Part shown: positions 17,067 through 25,012 of the stretch, one piece after another
How the letters are laid out: each line of letters begins with the position of its first letter
How positions within the stretch are numbered: position 1 is the stretch's first letter
NCBI RefSeq assembly: GCF_023715605.1
Contig: NZ_JAMBOL010000004.1
Span: 124,001-188,000 of the forward strand
From: Halalkalibacter oceani
Lineage (GTDB): Bacteria > Bacillota > Bacilli > Bacillales > Bacillaceae_D
DNA: 64,000 nucleotides
Direction of reading: 5' to 3'
The notes under the pieces: generated by a model
The model's database searches: none
Seen by the model: the letters and a program-made list of their open reading frames with translations, nothing else
Told to the model about the DNA's origin: nothing
Made by a program: the position numbers and the translations under genes

Positions 17067-18095
17067 TTACTGCCCGCCATTTAAAATTTCATCATACAAT
17101 TCAATCGTGCTTTGGATGCTCTCTGTATAATCCTCTGAATTCAGCCAGCCATCTCTCAAATGTAAAAAGGAATCTCTTTCATATTGCTTGTATCTTTCCG
17201 TATCTTTCGCCTCTTCGAGAGCGCTTTCTAAAATTTCCACGATTTCAGGAGGCGTGTCACCGTTGACAACAATTCCTCTCATGCCGCCGATTGTTAAATT
17301 CTCTGAGCCTAGCTCACCACCCGCAGGAACGTCCGGGTATTCTTCAATCCGCTCATCCGCAAAAGCAAGAATCGGAATCATATCTCCCGCCTGAATATAT
17401 TCGTTTACTGGACCGAACTCCTCCAGCAGCAAATTAATATGACCACCTAATAAGTCAGCCTGCATCTCACCGGCACTATCAAAGGAAACATAATTTAACT
17501 CAATATCAAATTCTCTCTCCAGTACTGTCGCCGCGATCTCGTCAAATGTTCCGACTCCTGTTCCACCGATCGTCAATTGACCCGGGTTCTCCTGAGCGTA
17601 TTCAATCATTCCTTCGATCGTATCGAACGGACTGGCGTCGGTTACATGAAGACCCAACGTATCGTATTGAATGCGTGCAACAGGCGCGTATGCTTCTAAC
17701 GGATTCGTGTTCACTCCGGTTAAATACGTAGCCGGATAATTGGCCATCGCCCAAAGCGTGTAGCCATCCGGTTCTGCCTGATTTAAAATATAGCTTCCGG
17801 CAATCGCTCCCCCTGATCCTTCCATATTAACGACATTCACATTTACCCCCAAAATATCTTCCAGCTCGAGCGCGATCGCCCGTCCGAAACTATCAGAGCC
17901 TCCTCCGGCTCCCCATCCAACGATTAACTCAATATCCCGTGTCGGATAATCAACAGCTTCCCCTGAGCCTGCTTCGCCTCCACCGTCACCTTCCGTTGCT
18001 GAACCGTCTCCATTGGCATCATCTGTTCCACCACATGCAGCAAGTAAACACATGAATGAAATAATAAGGACGACAAAAAACTTTTTGCTTTGCAT
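17067..18095 (-). CDS. tctC: Tripartite tricarboxylate transporter substrate-binding lipoprotein TctC
   Basis: 342 aa. The signal peptide ends in LLAACGGTDD (lipobox), followed by a glycine/acid-rich linker and YPTRDIELIVGWGAGGGSDSFGRAIA, the canonical Bug/TctC N terminus. Further family text: VNMEGSGGAIAGSYILNQAEPDGYTLW and IGGTGVGTFDEIAATVLERE. Bug-type proteins bind carboxylates through two water molecules, so specificity is hard to read. It precedes tctB and tctA, with a hairpin between tctC and tctB. RBS GGAGGGG. Confidence 0.92.
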   Translation of the reverse strand: MQSKKFFVVLIISFMCLLAACGGTDDANGDGSATEGDGGGEAGSGEAVDYPTRDIELIVGWGAGGGSDSFGRAIALELEDILGVNVNVVNMEGSGGAIAGSYILNQAEPDGYTLWAMANYPATYLTGVNTNPLEAYAPVARIQYDTLGLHVTDASPFDTIEGMIEYAQENPGQLTIGGTGVGTFDEIAATVLEREFDIELNYVSFDSAGEMQADLLGGHINLLLEEFGPVNEYIQAGDMIPILAFADERIEEYPDVPAGGELGSENLTIGGMRGIVVNGDTPPEIVEILESALEEAKDTERYKQYERDSFLHLRDGWLNSEDYTESIQSTIELYDEILNGGQ

Positions 18096-18176
18096 CTTAC
18101 AACCCCTCCATATTTTGTTAATTTATAGAAAATAAACGTAATAAACAATTTTCTGAATTTACCATCTACATATGTG

Positions 18177-19022
18177 CTACTTTTGATAAGCAAGCATCTG
18201 TTTCGCTTTTTTATAAACTGGATAATCAATCATTTTTCCATCAAGCTTAATCGAAGCCAGCCCATTCTTCTCAGCTTCTTCAAATGCTTCGACCACCGCC
18301 GTGGCGTAGTCCACTTCCTCTTTTGTCGGTGAAAACACTTCGTTGATAATGCTGAGCTGTCTTGGATGGATAGCCCCTTTCCCTTGAAAGCCGAGCGATT
18401 TGGCTTTAAATGAATCCCGTTGTAAGCCATGATCATCCTGGAAATCAGGATAGACACTGTCAATTGGTGGAGCGATTCCCGCTGCCCGTGAAGCAATCAC
18501 AACATGCGATTTCGCATAGAGAAATTCTTCCCCTCCCTCGGTCCGAATCGCATTAATATCAAGCTCAAAGTCGACAGCGCCGAAAGAAAGGGCGCAAATC
18601 TTGTCAGAGGCAGTGGCAATTTCATACGCATTCATAATCCCCTTCGCCGTTTCAAGAATTGGGCTTATTCTTCTTTCCGCCCCATCAGCCGCTCCTTTCC
18701 GCAACATTTCTACTGCTTTTTCAATATCTTCCTTTTGCTCGACTTTCGGAATAATAACGCTGACATCTTTCAATGTCGCGACCGCGAGTAAATCGTCTTC
18801 AAAAAAAGCAGTCTGGCGATCATTGATTCTGATAAAAATTCTTGGAGAAAGCTCCACATCTTCCAATGTGGCAATCAACTGCTGTCTCGCCTGCTTTTTT
18901 TGCTCAATCGCGACGGCATCCTCTAAATCGAGAACGACCGCATCGGCTTCAGAAGCAATTGCTTTCATGACCATTTTCTCGTTATTTGCGGGACAAAATA
19001 AAAGGGAACGAATTGGTTTCAC
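18177..19022 (-). CDS. CitE-like (HpcH/HpaI family) CoA-ester lyase
   Basis: 281 aa from GTG 19022 (read as MKPIRSLLFCPANNEK), chosen because GGAGGT lies 6 nt upstream and CitE family proteins begin at this point; the longer GTG start at 19058 has no RBS. LDLEDAV supplies the Asp/Glu metal site, RINDRQT carries the active-site Arg, and GAIHPRQLSIINEVFSP is the conserved C-terminal segment. The relatives are citrate lyase beta, malyl-CoA lyase and citramalyl-CoA lyase. Without CitD and CitF nearby, it likely acts on free CoA esters such as malyl- or citramalyl-CoA made by the module B CoA-transferase. Confidence 0.82.
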   Translation of the reverse strand: MKPIRSLLFCPANNEKMVMKAIASEADAVVLDLEDAVAIEQKKQARQQLIATLEDVELSPRIFIRINDRQTAFFEDDLLAVATLKDVSVIIPKVEQKEDIEKAVEMLRKGAADGAERRISPILETAKGIMNAYEIATASDKICALSFGAVDFELDINAIRTEGGEEFLYAKSHVVIASRAAGIAPPIDSVYPDFQDDHGLQRDSFKAKSLGFQGKGAIHPRQLSIINEVFSPTKEEVDYATAVVEAFEEAEKNGLASIKLDGKMIDYPVYKKAKQMLAYQK

Positions 19023-19062
19023 TGTAGCACCTCCGGGTTGTTTTAAAGTTTCACTCACATGA

Positions 19063-19076
19063 TTAAAGCGCTTTCA
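19063..19076. promoter_or_regulatory. cre/LacI-type operator upstream of module B
   Basis: TTAAAGCGCTTTCA contains the 10-bp palindrome AAAGCGCTTT. It lies about 40 bp upstream of the citE-like start, the first structural gene of module B. Candidate binders are CcpA or the LacI-family regulator encoded next to it. Confidence 0.5.
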
Positions 19077-19270
19077 TATATTGACTTTTAAAAAAGCTAA
19101 GGGAACTTAGCAAAACCCATCATCGACACTCCTTCTCTTTGCATTTTTTCTGCGGTAACGCCTCTTGCTCCATTACCTTCATATAGAAGGCTGAGGAATA
19201 AACGTTCAAGCAAACTCGAAAGCCTCTACCCCTCAACCATGTCTATTCGCTTCTTTTTTCACAGTCGTTT

Positions 19271-20311
19271 TCAAGCCCGATTCAACAAATTGTTGCCGCA
19301 GGAACTTCTTACAATTAACTCAGGCTGCAGCAGCGTAGTCGTCGGGACGAACGCTTCTTTATGTTTAATAAAATCAATCATGTGCTCTGCCGCTAATTCT
19401 CCCATTTCAAAACTCGGCTGACTGATCGTCGTCAATGGTGAGGCCAAATGCTGCGACCAGACCGACTCGTCGAAGCCGACGTGGCTGACATCATTTGGAA
19501 TGGAAAGCCCCAGTTCATTGGCAGCCTCGATCACCTCTGAGATCATTGAAACATGAGAAGATAAAATCGCATCAGGACGATCCGGCGCCATAAGCAGCTG
19601 TTTCACCGCTTCTTTTGCGGTTCCCGGCTTTTCTTCCACTTCCCGGATCATCATTTCATCGACAGCGACTCCATTGCTCTCCATCGCCCTGCGGTATCCT
19701 TCAATTCGATCCTCTCTCGGACTGATCCCTTGCGAAGTATAGGCGATTAGCGCAATCGATTTCCTGCCTAAATCCCTCAAATGATTAACGGCCAGCATTG
19801 AAGAGCGCACATTGTCGATAATCACCGTATCCAAAGCCATCCCGTCTATCCTGCGGTTGATCAGAACCAACGGATACTTCTCGTCGATCAGCTCCTGAAA
19901 CAGCGGCTTGTTTTCAATCATTGGATTAATAATGATGCCGTCTACCTGCTTCATTTTCAGATTTTCAATATGCTCTCTTTCAAGCTGGGGATCATTATTA
20001 GAATTGCAAATCATTAAGCTGTAGCCGTTAGCATGGCATCTTTTCTCGACTCCCTCGATCACGAGCGACCAAAAAGTCGTTTTCATATTGGCGAGAATAA
20101 GGCCGATGACATTTGACTTCATTTGCTTTAAACTTCTCGCCAACGAATTCGGCTTATAATTCAGTTCCTTAATGATTCGTAATACTTTCTCCTTTGTTGC
20201 CTCATTGACGTATTCAAAATTGCCATTGATAATTCGTGAAACCGTTGTTTTTGAAACGCCGGCTTTTTTCGCGATTGTATCCATATTTACTTTATTGGCT
20301 TTATTGTTCAT
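19271..20311 (-). CDS. LacI family transcriptional regulator
   Basis: About 346 aa from ATG 20311 (MNNKANKVNMDTIAKKAGV), with AGGGTGG 6 nt upstream. The LacI helix-turn-helix and hinge are textbook: MDTIAKKAGVSKTTVSRIINGNFEYVNEATKEKV and YKPNSLARSLKQMKSNVIGLI. The rest is a periplasmic-binding-protein-like sensor domain. A GAAACCGGTTTC palindrome upstream indicates autoregulation. It reads towards module B and is its probable specific regulator; the effector is unknown. Confidence 0.9.
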   Translation of the reverse strand: MNNKANKVNMDTIAKKAGVSKTTVSRIINGNFEYVNEATKEKVLRIIKELNYKPNSLARSLKQMKSNVIGLILANMKTTFWSLVIEGVEKRCHANGYSLMICNSNNDPQLEREHIENLKMKQVDGIIINPMIENKPLFQELIDEKYPLVLINRRIDGMALDTVIIDNVRSSMLAVNHLRDLGRKSIALIAYTSQGISPREDRIEGYRRAMESNGVAVDEMMIREVEEKPGTAKEAVKQLLMAPDRPDAILSSHVSMISEVIEAANELGLSIPNDVSHVGFDESVWSQHLASPLTTISQPSFEMGELAAEHMIDFIKHKEAFVPTTTLLQPELIVRSSCGNNLLNRA

Positions 20312-20350
20312 CGGCATCCACCCTACTCGCAATTTCTGAAACCGATTAAT

Positions 20351-20362
20351 GAAACCGGTTTC
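20351..20362. promoter_or_regulatory. LacI-type autoregulatory operator
   Basis: Perfect 12-bp palindrome GAAACCGGTTTC with the central CG typical for LacI-family operators, 40 bp upstream of the regulator's start codon. Confidence 0.65.
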
Positions 20363-20477
20363 GTTGATCGGTTAACTAGATCGTAGCACAGTGCAAAAAT
20401 ATCCGTCAAGAACATTTTAAATTTTTTGTTTATTGTAAATTCAGGAAAGTTGTACTTCCCGCCTGTTCAATCAACAG

Positions 20478-20520
20478 CAAAAAAACCTCGGCAAAAGGCT
20501 GCTTTCCCTTACTGCCGAGG
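20478..20520 (-). terminator. Intrinsic terminator of the 20.5-kb lipoprotein gene
   Basis: On the minus strand an 8-bp stem TGCCTCGG/CCGAGGCA-type pair (CCTCGGCA at 20486-20493 with TGCCGAGG at 20513-20520) is followed by a run of seven T. Confidence 0.8.
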
Positions 20521-20553
20521 CATCGTCACCACTATGACAGGTTTCCCTTCCAC

Positions 20554-21033
20554 TCACTCTCCGTATTTTTCCCGCCATTGTTCCTGCCACTTCGAATAGT
20601 CTCCTTGAACTTCTTCCGCGGTTTTTCCGTCTAAAGAGCTTGGCGCTCCGGCCACATCATTCTTTTTTGATACGGGAAACGACCAGCCACCGATCACTTC
20701 TCCGTTTTGCAGCCATACGGTTACGGACGTTTTTCCCATATTGAATTGCTCATCCAAAGGATGATTTTTAACCGTGAAAGAGACCGTTTCAATTTGCTTA
20801 TTTAAATATTCATCCGGTTCTGTATATTGAACCGCCCACACTTGCTCGTTAGAAAGCTCCAATAAATCAGACTTTGCAAACGTTCGCCGGCCTTCTCCTT
20901 CGTATGAAACGACCTCGTATCCTTCATGGCGCAGAAAGTCCTGTGCCATGACCACATGATTACTTATTGATTCATCGCCAGTACAGCCGACAAAGACAAG
21001 CATTATAAAGACCAAAACGATGTATCTCAGCAA
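20554..21033 (-). CDS. Hypothetical lipoprotein
   Basis: 159 aa. The signal peptide with lipobox VFVGC predicts an exported lipoprotein. The remainder begins AQDFLRHEGYEVVSYEGEGRRTF and contains no catalytic motif that I recognise; the C terminus has a Trp/Lys-rich helix (SKWQEQWREKYGE). It has its own terminator and is separated from the next lipoprotein by a hairpin repeat. Function unknown. Confidence 0.7.
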   Translation of the reverse strand: MLRYIVLVFIMLVFVGCTGDESISNHVVMAQDFLRHEGYEVVSYEGEGRRTFAKSDLLELSNEQVWAVQYTEPDEYLNKQIETVSFTVKNHPLDEQFNMGKTSVTVWLQNGEVIGGWSFPVSKKNDVAGAPSSLDGKTAEEVQGDYSKWQEQWREKYGE

Positions 21034-21077
21034 AGAATTTCCTCCCCTTTTTCGTAATGGCTACACTCATTACGAAA

Positions 21078-21117
21078 AAGCTGCTGAAAAGTGAAAATCG
21101 TCCTTTTTCAGCAGCTT
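21078..21117. repeat. Hairpin repeat, copy 1 (terminator-like)
   Basis: AAGCTGCTGAAAA and TTTTTCAGCAGCTT frame GTGAAAATCGTCC. The same hairpin occurs at 29893-29930 and 30953-30986. It lies downstream of the lipoprotein gene at 21151 and probably ends its transcript. Its left flank CTACACTCATTACGAA also resembles the flank of copy 3. Confidence 0.7.
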
Positions 21118-21150
21118 CCTCACACCGGGCTTAAACAGATTACGCAGGAA

Positions 21151-21798
21151 TTACCATTCAATGGTATCAAGCATCGCCCACATAGCCGGGGAAATGCCTT
21201 CTGCCGCTTCCTTCTGCGGAAGAAACAGCGTAAAACCAATCAATTGTCCATTGTATTCTTTGGCCGTATGGACGATCATGGTCACGCCATCCTCATTTGT
21301 AATTTCTTCTTTAACCGTATATTCAATATCCGCTAACGGGACGTCTTCTCCCTCGACGATTTCTCCCTCGGCATGCTCTGTGATCATCTGCTTGATCTCC
21401 TGTGCATCCGCTCCGCTTCCATGATTGATCACCCTTGTGAAAAACGAATCATCATAATTAGACAGGATCACATCGCGGTTCGGCTCCTCGCTCTCAAGCA
21501 TAAAATCCTGAAGAATGTAAATGCTGTAGCCGATGGCGCTGCGGTGAAACTGCGCTTCTCTCATTTCCGTTTCGCCTTCAACTGTTACCGGAATTTCCTT
21601 AATCTCAGCAGCATCACTGGAGCCTATCGGACTCTCCAGCTCATTGCCAGTTTCAGTTTCCTCCTCGTCAGCTGGAGGGACTTCGCTTTGTTCGTCCGCT
21701 GTTGCCGGATTGTTCGGCTCATCATTTTCATTGGCGCTACATGCGGCAAGCATAGCAACGGTTACGACTACACATCCGATCACAAAAAGTCGTTTCAT
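21151..21798 (-). CDS. Hypothetical acidic lipoprotein
   Basis: 215 aa. Signal peptide and lipobox (MLAACSAN), then a low-complexity acidic linker rich in Glu, Asp and Pro (to about residue 60), then a compact domain with IPVTVEGETEMREAQFHRSAIGYSIYILQDFML and a second half VKEEITNEDGVTMIVHTAKEYNGQLIGFTLFLPQ. The acidic linker suits an alkaline or saline exterior. No family assigned. The RBS is GGGGGA. Transcription probably ends at hairpin copy 1. Confidence 0.7.
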   Translation of the reverse strand: MKRLFVIGCVVVTVAMLAACSANENDEPNNPATADEQSEVPPADEEETETGNELESPIGSSDAAEIKEIPVTVEGETEMREAQFHRSAIGYSIYILQDFMLESEEPNRDVILSNYDDSFFTRVINHGSGADAQEIKQMITEHAEGEIVEGEDVPLADIEYTVKEEITNEDGVTMIVHTAKEYNGQLIGFTLFLPQKEAAEGISPAMWAMLDTIEW

Positions 21799-21873
21799 AC
21801 GATTCCCCCTTTTTTTCTCTTATGAAACGACAGGTGCTTCGGATAAGTTTCACCAGCTCAGTTCATTTCCGTT

Positions 21874-23328
21874 TTAGTTATCTGGAGAAAATGAAACAGA
21901 AAGGCTGTCGGTAAAATGTTGGGTGTACGTGACATTTTCAATTTGAACAACGAGCTCATCCGCTTCGAGCTGACGAATGCCTGATAATTCAACGGAGATA
22001 TGCTGCCCCAGGTCATCGATATTCCCGTTCATGCCAATCGTATGGAGATCATTGACAGGCTGGTCCCCTGTCTTATACGTTAAGTAAAGCGGCGGACGTC
22101 CAGATTCAAATCCTGTCCTTTCGTAAAAGGATGCTTCCGTAAAATAAGGAATCGCCAAGGATCGAGTGGCGTTTTCGTTCGCTTTCACGAGCAAGGTCCA
22201 TTCCAATGTATTCTGGCTATAAGTTGCTTCCTGAAAAACAAGCTCCGCGCCAAACCATGTTCCAATGCTTTCTTCATAGATTTCCTGCTGGCTGCGGTCA
22301 ATGCTGAGCAAAAGCGAGTCTCTAATAAGCGGAATCGCAAAAGATACATCTTGATCACTCACATATGTAGCGCGCTGGACCTTTAGCTCAAACTCAGTCG
22401 GCAGCTCGTCGACCGGCTCGAATTGAATAAATTTTTCTTCATTTTCCCGAAACATTCCCTGGTAGAAAAAGCCGATAGTCGTCTCGTCTTTGCTGACTAA
22501 ATCAACGGCCAGATCAAGCAATGGATCCCCATCCTCTGACTCATCGCGGAAGAATAGTTCCATCCCAAATGGAGTAATGCGCAGCTCCTCCATGTAAATG
22601 CTGTTTCCGTCTGCGCTGAATGCTTGCTCAATCGGAATGCTAACCGTCTCCACCTGATCGAAATCCAGCTCCATCGGGATCGAAACTTCATTCAGCTCAT
22701 AGCTTTTCCCGCCCTTGTGAAGCGTTAAATCAAATAAATGCAGCTCGCTGATTTGCCGGATCACTTCTCCATTTTCATTGCGAACCGGATCAAAAATTAA
22801 CCGATCATGATAGCGGCCCTCGACCATCCGCGCTTCATCCGTCATCCATTGATTTGAGTAGGAGCCATTTGATTCCAGCTCTCCCTCTCCACCAATTCGC
22901 AACCTTCCGCTCAGGACAGGCAAATTGTAGTATTCATGAATTTCTTCGGACAGGTCAACGCTGTAAAACACGTGAACCTGATCCGGCGTATACCAGATCT
23001 CCTCAATGATCAAGCTCTCCTGGCCACCTTCTTTAAATGGAATTTCGATTTCAGGAGTAATCGTATTCTCCAGCTCTCTCGCCCGCGTTAATCCTCTTGT
23101 ACGGCTGAGCTTAAGCTGATCCCATTCTTCACGCGTCGCCTCCGGGATTTGAACGCTCAGAGGATTAAAAAATTCCTCCGCCTCAGACTCAGTCTCCGAC
23201 GGCTCCTCCTCCTGTTGACTTTCTTCCTCCTGAGGTGCCACTGTTTGTTCCGCCTGCTCATTCCAGAGCGTATAGCCCGTTAACCCCATAAGCAGGATAA
23301 TCACGATAATCCATTTTTGCTTTGTCAT
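21874..23328 (-). CDS. Hypothetical single-pass exported protein
   Basis: 484 aa. One N-terminal membrane segment (about 6-22, IIVIILLMGLTGYTLW) without a lipobox, then a Glu/Ser-rich linker to residue 55, then a long beta-rich ectodomain. Two blocks, VSIPMELDFDQVETVSIPIEQAFSADG and EELRITPFGMELFFRD, recall the repeated beta-sandwich modules of Bacillus DUF4179/DUF5643-like extracellular proteins; this is a weak impression only. It is 15 bp after the coiled-coil gene at 23344 and probably co-transcribed. Function unknown. Confidence 0.65.
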   Translation of the reverse strand: MTKQKWIIVIILLMGLTGYTLWNEQAEQTVAPQEEESQQEEEPSETESEAEEFFNPLSVQIPEATREEWDQLKLSRTRGLTRARELENTITPEIEIPFKEGGQESLIIEEIWYTPDQVHVFYSVDLSEEIHEYYNLPVLSGRLRIGGEGELESNGSYSNQWMTDEARMVEGRYHDRLIFDPVRNENGEVIRQISELHLFDLTLHKGGKSYELNEVSIPMELDFDQVETVSIPIEQAFSADGNSIYMEELRITPFGMELFFRDESEDGDPLLDLAVDLVSKDETTIGFFYQGMFRENEEKFIQFEPVDELPTEFELKVQRATYVSDQDVSFAIPLIRDSLLLSIDRSQQEIYEESIGTWFGAELVFQEATYSQNTLEWTLLVKANENATRSLAIPYFTEASFYERTGFESGRPPLYLTYKTGDQPVNDLHTIGMNGNIDDLGQHISVELSGIRQLEADELVVQIENVTYTQHFTDSLSVSFSPDN

Positions 23329-23343
23329 GAAAACATTAGCTCC

Positions 23344-24282
23344 TTAAGCGAGCTCAACCAGCTCAGTTCTCTGCTGCTTTAACGCTGCAATAGTACTTGT
23401 CAGCGCTCGATCCTCCCGTTCAAGTTCACCAACAATCCGCTCAACATGATAGGACATTTCGGTTGCTTGAGTTAAGGAATCCTGAATTTTGCCGTGTACC
23501 ATCCAATCCACGATAAATCCATCGAAAAAATAATCAGCGAAGGTCAGGAAGCCATCTATTTCTATCGTGCAATCCGTATAAGCATTCACATCTTTAAGCT
23601 CTTCTTCAAAATGGCGCAAGGCGCGCTGAGCATGGTGAATTTCAGACCGCGCTTCATCAATATGACCATGCTTCATCGCTGTTGAAATCATTCCCCCGCC
23701 AAACATATCCCAGGTCGACCAGCCACTGGCACTTTCGAGTGACGAAATCGCCTTTTCAAGCGAAGCTCTTGCTTTTATCCCTGCCGCTATCGCCTCTTGA
23801 TACTCTTTTAGCTGGGCTTTTTTCTCTTCTTCCTCATCGATTAACGAGGAAAGCCGCTCATTCAAAACAGAATCCGTCGCTATCAGATAGGCTTTCTTTT
23901 CTTTAATCAACTGCTCATATTCCTTCACCGGTTCAGACAGGGAGTGCAATAACAGCTGTATTTCCTTCAGCTCTTCTTCCAGATCTTCAATTGTTTGCAG
24001 CGCTTCTTCATATTTCAGCTGCGCCTGCAGCACTTCCTGCTGTTCCTTCTCCATTTTCTCCAAGCGCCGGCCGACAACCGTATAAAATAAATTTGTAAAA
24101 CTAAGCTTCTTTAATTGCTCGACATCGGCTCTTTCACGCTCCAGCTGCTGTCTGAGCTGTTCCGCTTTTTGATGTCCCTCTGTTAAATGAGTGATAGCCC
24201 GCTCCTTATGAGCGCTCCACTTTACATATAGCCGCTTTCGCTCCTTCACTTCCGTTAACCGTTTCTGGTATTCTGCTAACAT
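23344..24282 (-). CDS. Hypothetical coiled-coil protein
   Basis: 312 aa from ATG 24282 (MLAEYQKRL), with AGAGGTG 6 nt upstream; an in-frame GTG three codons earlier is less likely. Residues 1-180 form long charged heptad-like helices. The middle SGWSTWDMFGGGMISTAMKHGHIDEAR is a glycine-rich break, followed by further helices and a hydrophobic stretch ITIEIDGFLTFADYFFDGFIVDWMVH-like. No signal peptide and no clear enzyme motif, so it is probably cytoplasmic or peripheral. It heads a two-gene unit with the exported protein at 21874. Confidence 0.65.
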   Translation of the reverse strand: MLAEYQKRLTEVKERKRLYVKWSAHKERAITHLTEGHQKAEQLRQQLERERADVEQLKKLSFTNLFYTVVGRRLEKMEKEQQEVLQAQLKYEEALQTIEDLEEELKEIQLLLHSLSEPVKEYEQLIKEKKAYLIATDSVLNERLSSLIDEEEEKKAQLKEYQEAIAAGIKARASLEKAISSLESASGWSTWDMFGGGMISTAMKHGHIDEARSEIHHAQRALRHFEEELKDVNAYTDCTIEIDGFLTFADYFFDGFIVDWMVHGKIQDSLTQATEMSYHVERIVGELEREDRALTSTIAALKQQRTELVELA

Positions 24283-24587
24283 CCCGATCACCTCTATTTG
24301 ATTTACGATAGATTGATGGAAAAGGTTTCATCCCTTCTAATCTGGCAGGCTACTATACATCCAGGTGAAACTGCTCTATTCCGGCGCCACACTGCTCCTA
24401 CGGCTTAGATCAAAGAGAGGGTGTGGCAAAAGGGTTGGTTTCCTTTTGGCACACCCCCGAAACGGTAAAGTAGAGTTTGCCCGCCATTTTTACGGCGAGC
24501 AGGATGAATAAAGCCGTCTCTTTTTTTGAATTTCTGCCCGGTTTCCCAAATCAACCTCGAACGTTGACCGGCCTGAGGCATTTTTTA
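24283..24587. other. Non-coding gap with a terminator-type hairpin
   Basis: No gene seen. The main feature is GGGTGTGGCAAAAGG...CCTTTTGGCACACCC (24419-24456), which resembles the tctC-tctB hairpin (GTG.CAAAAG/CTTTTG.CAC core) and probably terminates ytxJ transcripts on the minus strand. A second weak hairpin with T tract (GCCTCAGG region near 24570) precedes the ytxJ stop. Confidence 0.5.
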
Positions 24588-24926
24588 TTACAACGCTGCA
24601 AGCTGCTCTTCAAGCTGATCTGTTGTAATTCTCCAATGTGAATCATGCCAGATGACATGTTTGTTTTTGACGATAAACAGCTGAGGTGATTCATGCTTGA
24701 TTTGCAATTCTTCTGCTATCGCGTTGGAAACAGGCCGCTGTTCAATCACTTTCACCAGCGCAAATTGCAAGTCCGGTTTTTGCTGCGCTTCGATAAAATC
24801 CTGAAACACTTGAAACGCTTCGGCGCTGATCGGGCATGATGTACTATGCTTAAGCAAAAAGACCGTCCTTGAAGCAGATTCTTCCCAAAGGTCGTGCCAT
24901 TGTTCAATCGACTGTAATTCCTGCAT
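24588..24926 (-). CDS. ytxJ: Bacillithiol-system redox protein YtxJ (monothiol bacilliredoxin)
   Basis: 112 aa from ATG 24926 (MQELQSIEQW), spaced 8 nt from AAAGGA. Thioredoxin-like fold with the single conserved cysteine in LLKHSTSCPISAEAF, the YtxJ/DUF2847 signature. YtxJ is thought to remove bacillithiol from bacillithiolated proteins. Two helix-strand units follow, ending VIWHDSHWRITTDQLEEQL. It lies downstream of recQ and is likely transcribed separately or with it (77 bp gap). Confidence 0.88.
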   Translation of the reverse strand: MQELQSIEQWHDLWEESASRTVFLLKHSTSCPISAEAFQVFQDFIEAQQKPDLQFALVKVIEQRPVSNAIAEELQIKHESPQLFIVKNKHVIWHDSHWRITTDQLEEQLAAL

Positions 24927-25012
24927 CTCAATCATCCTTTCATTGCTGCAGCTCGCATGTAGCCTGTTTTTCTACTCTAATCATAGCACACATTCCATAT
25001 AAATGTTCCCAC

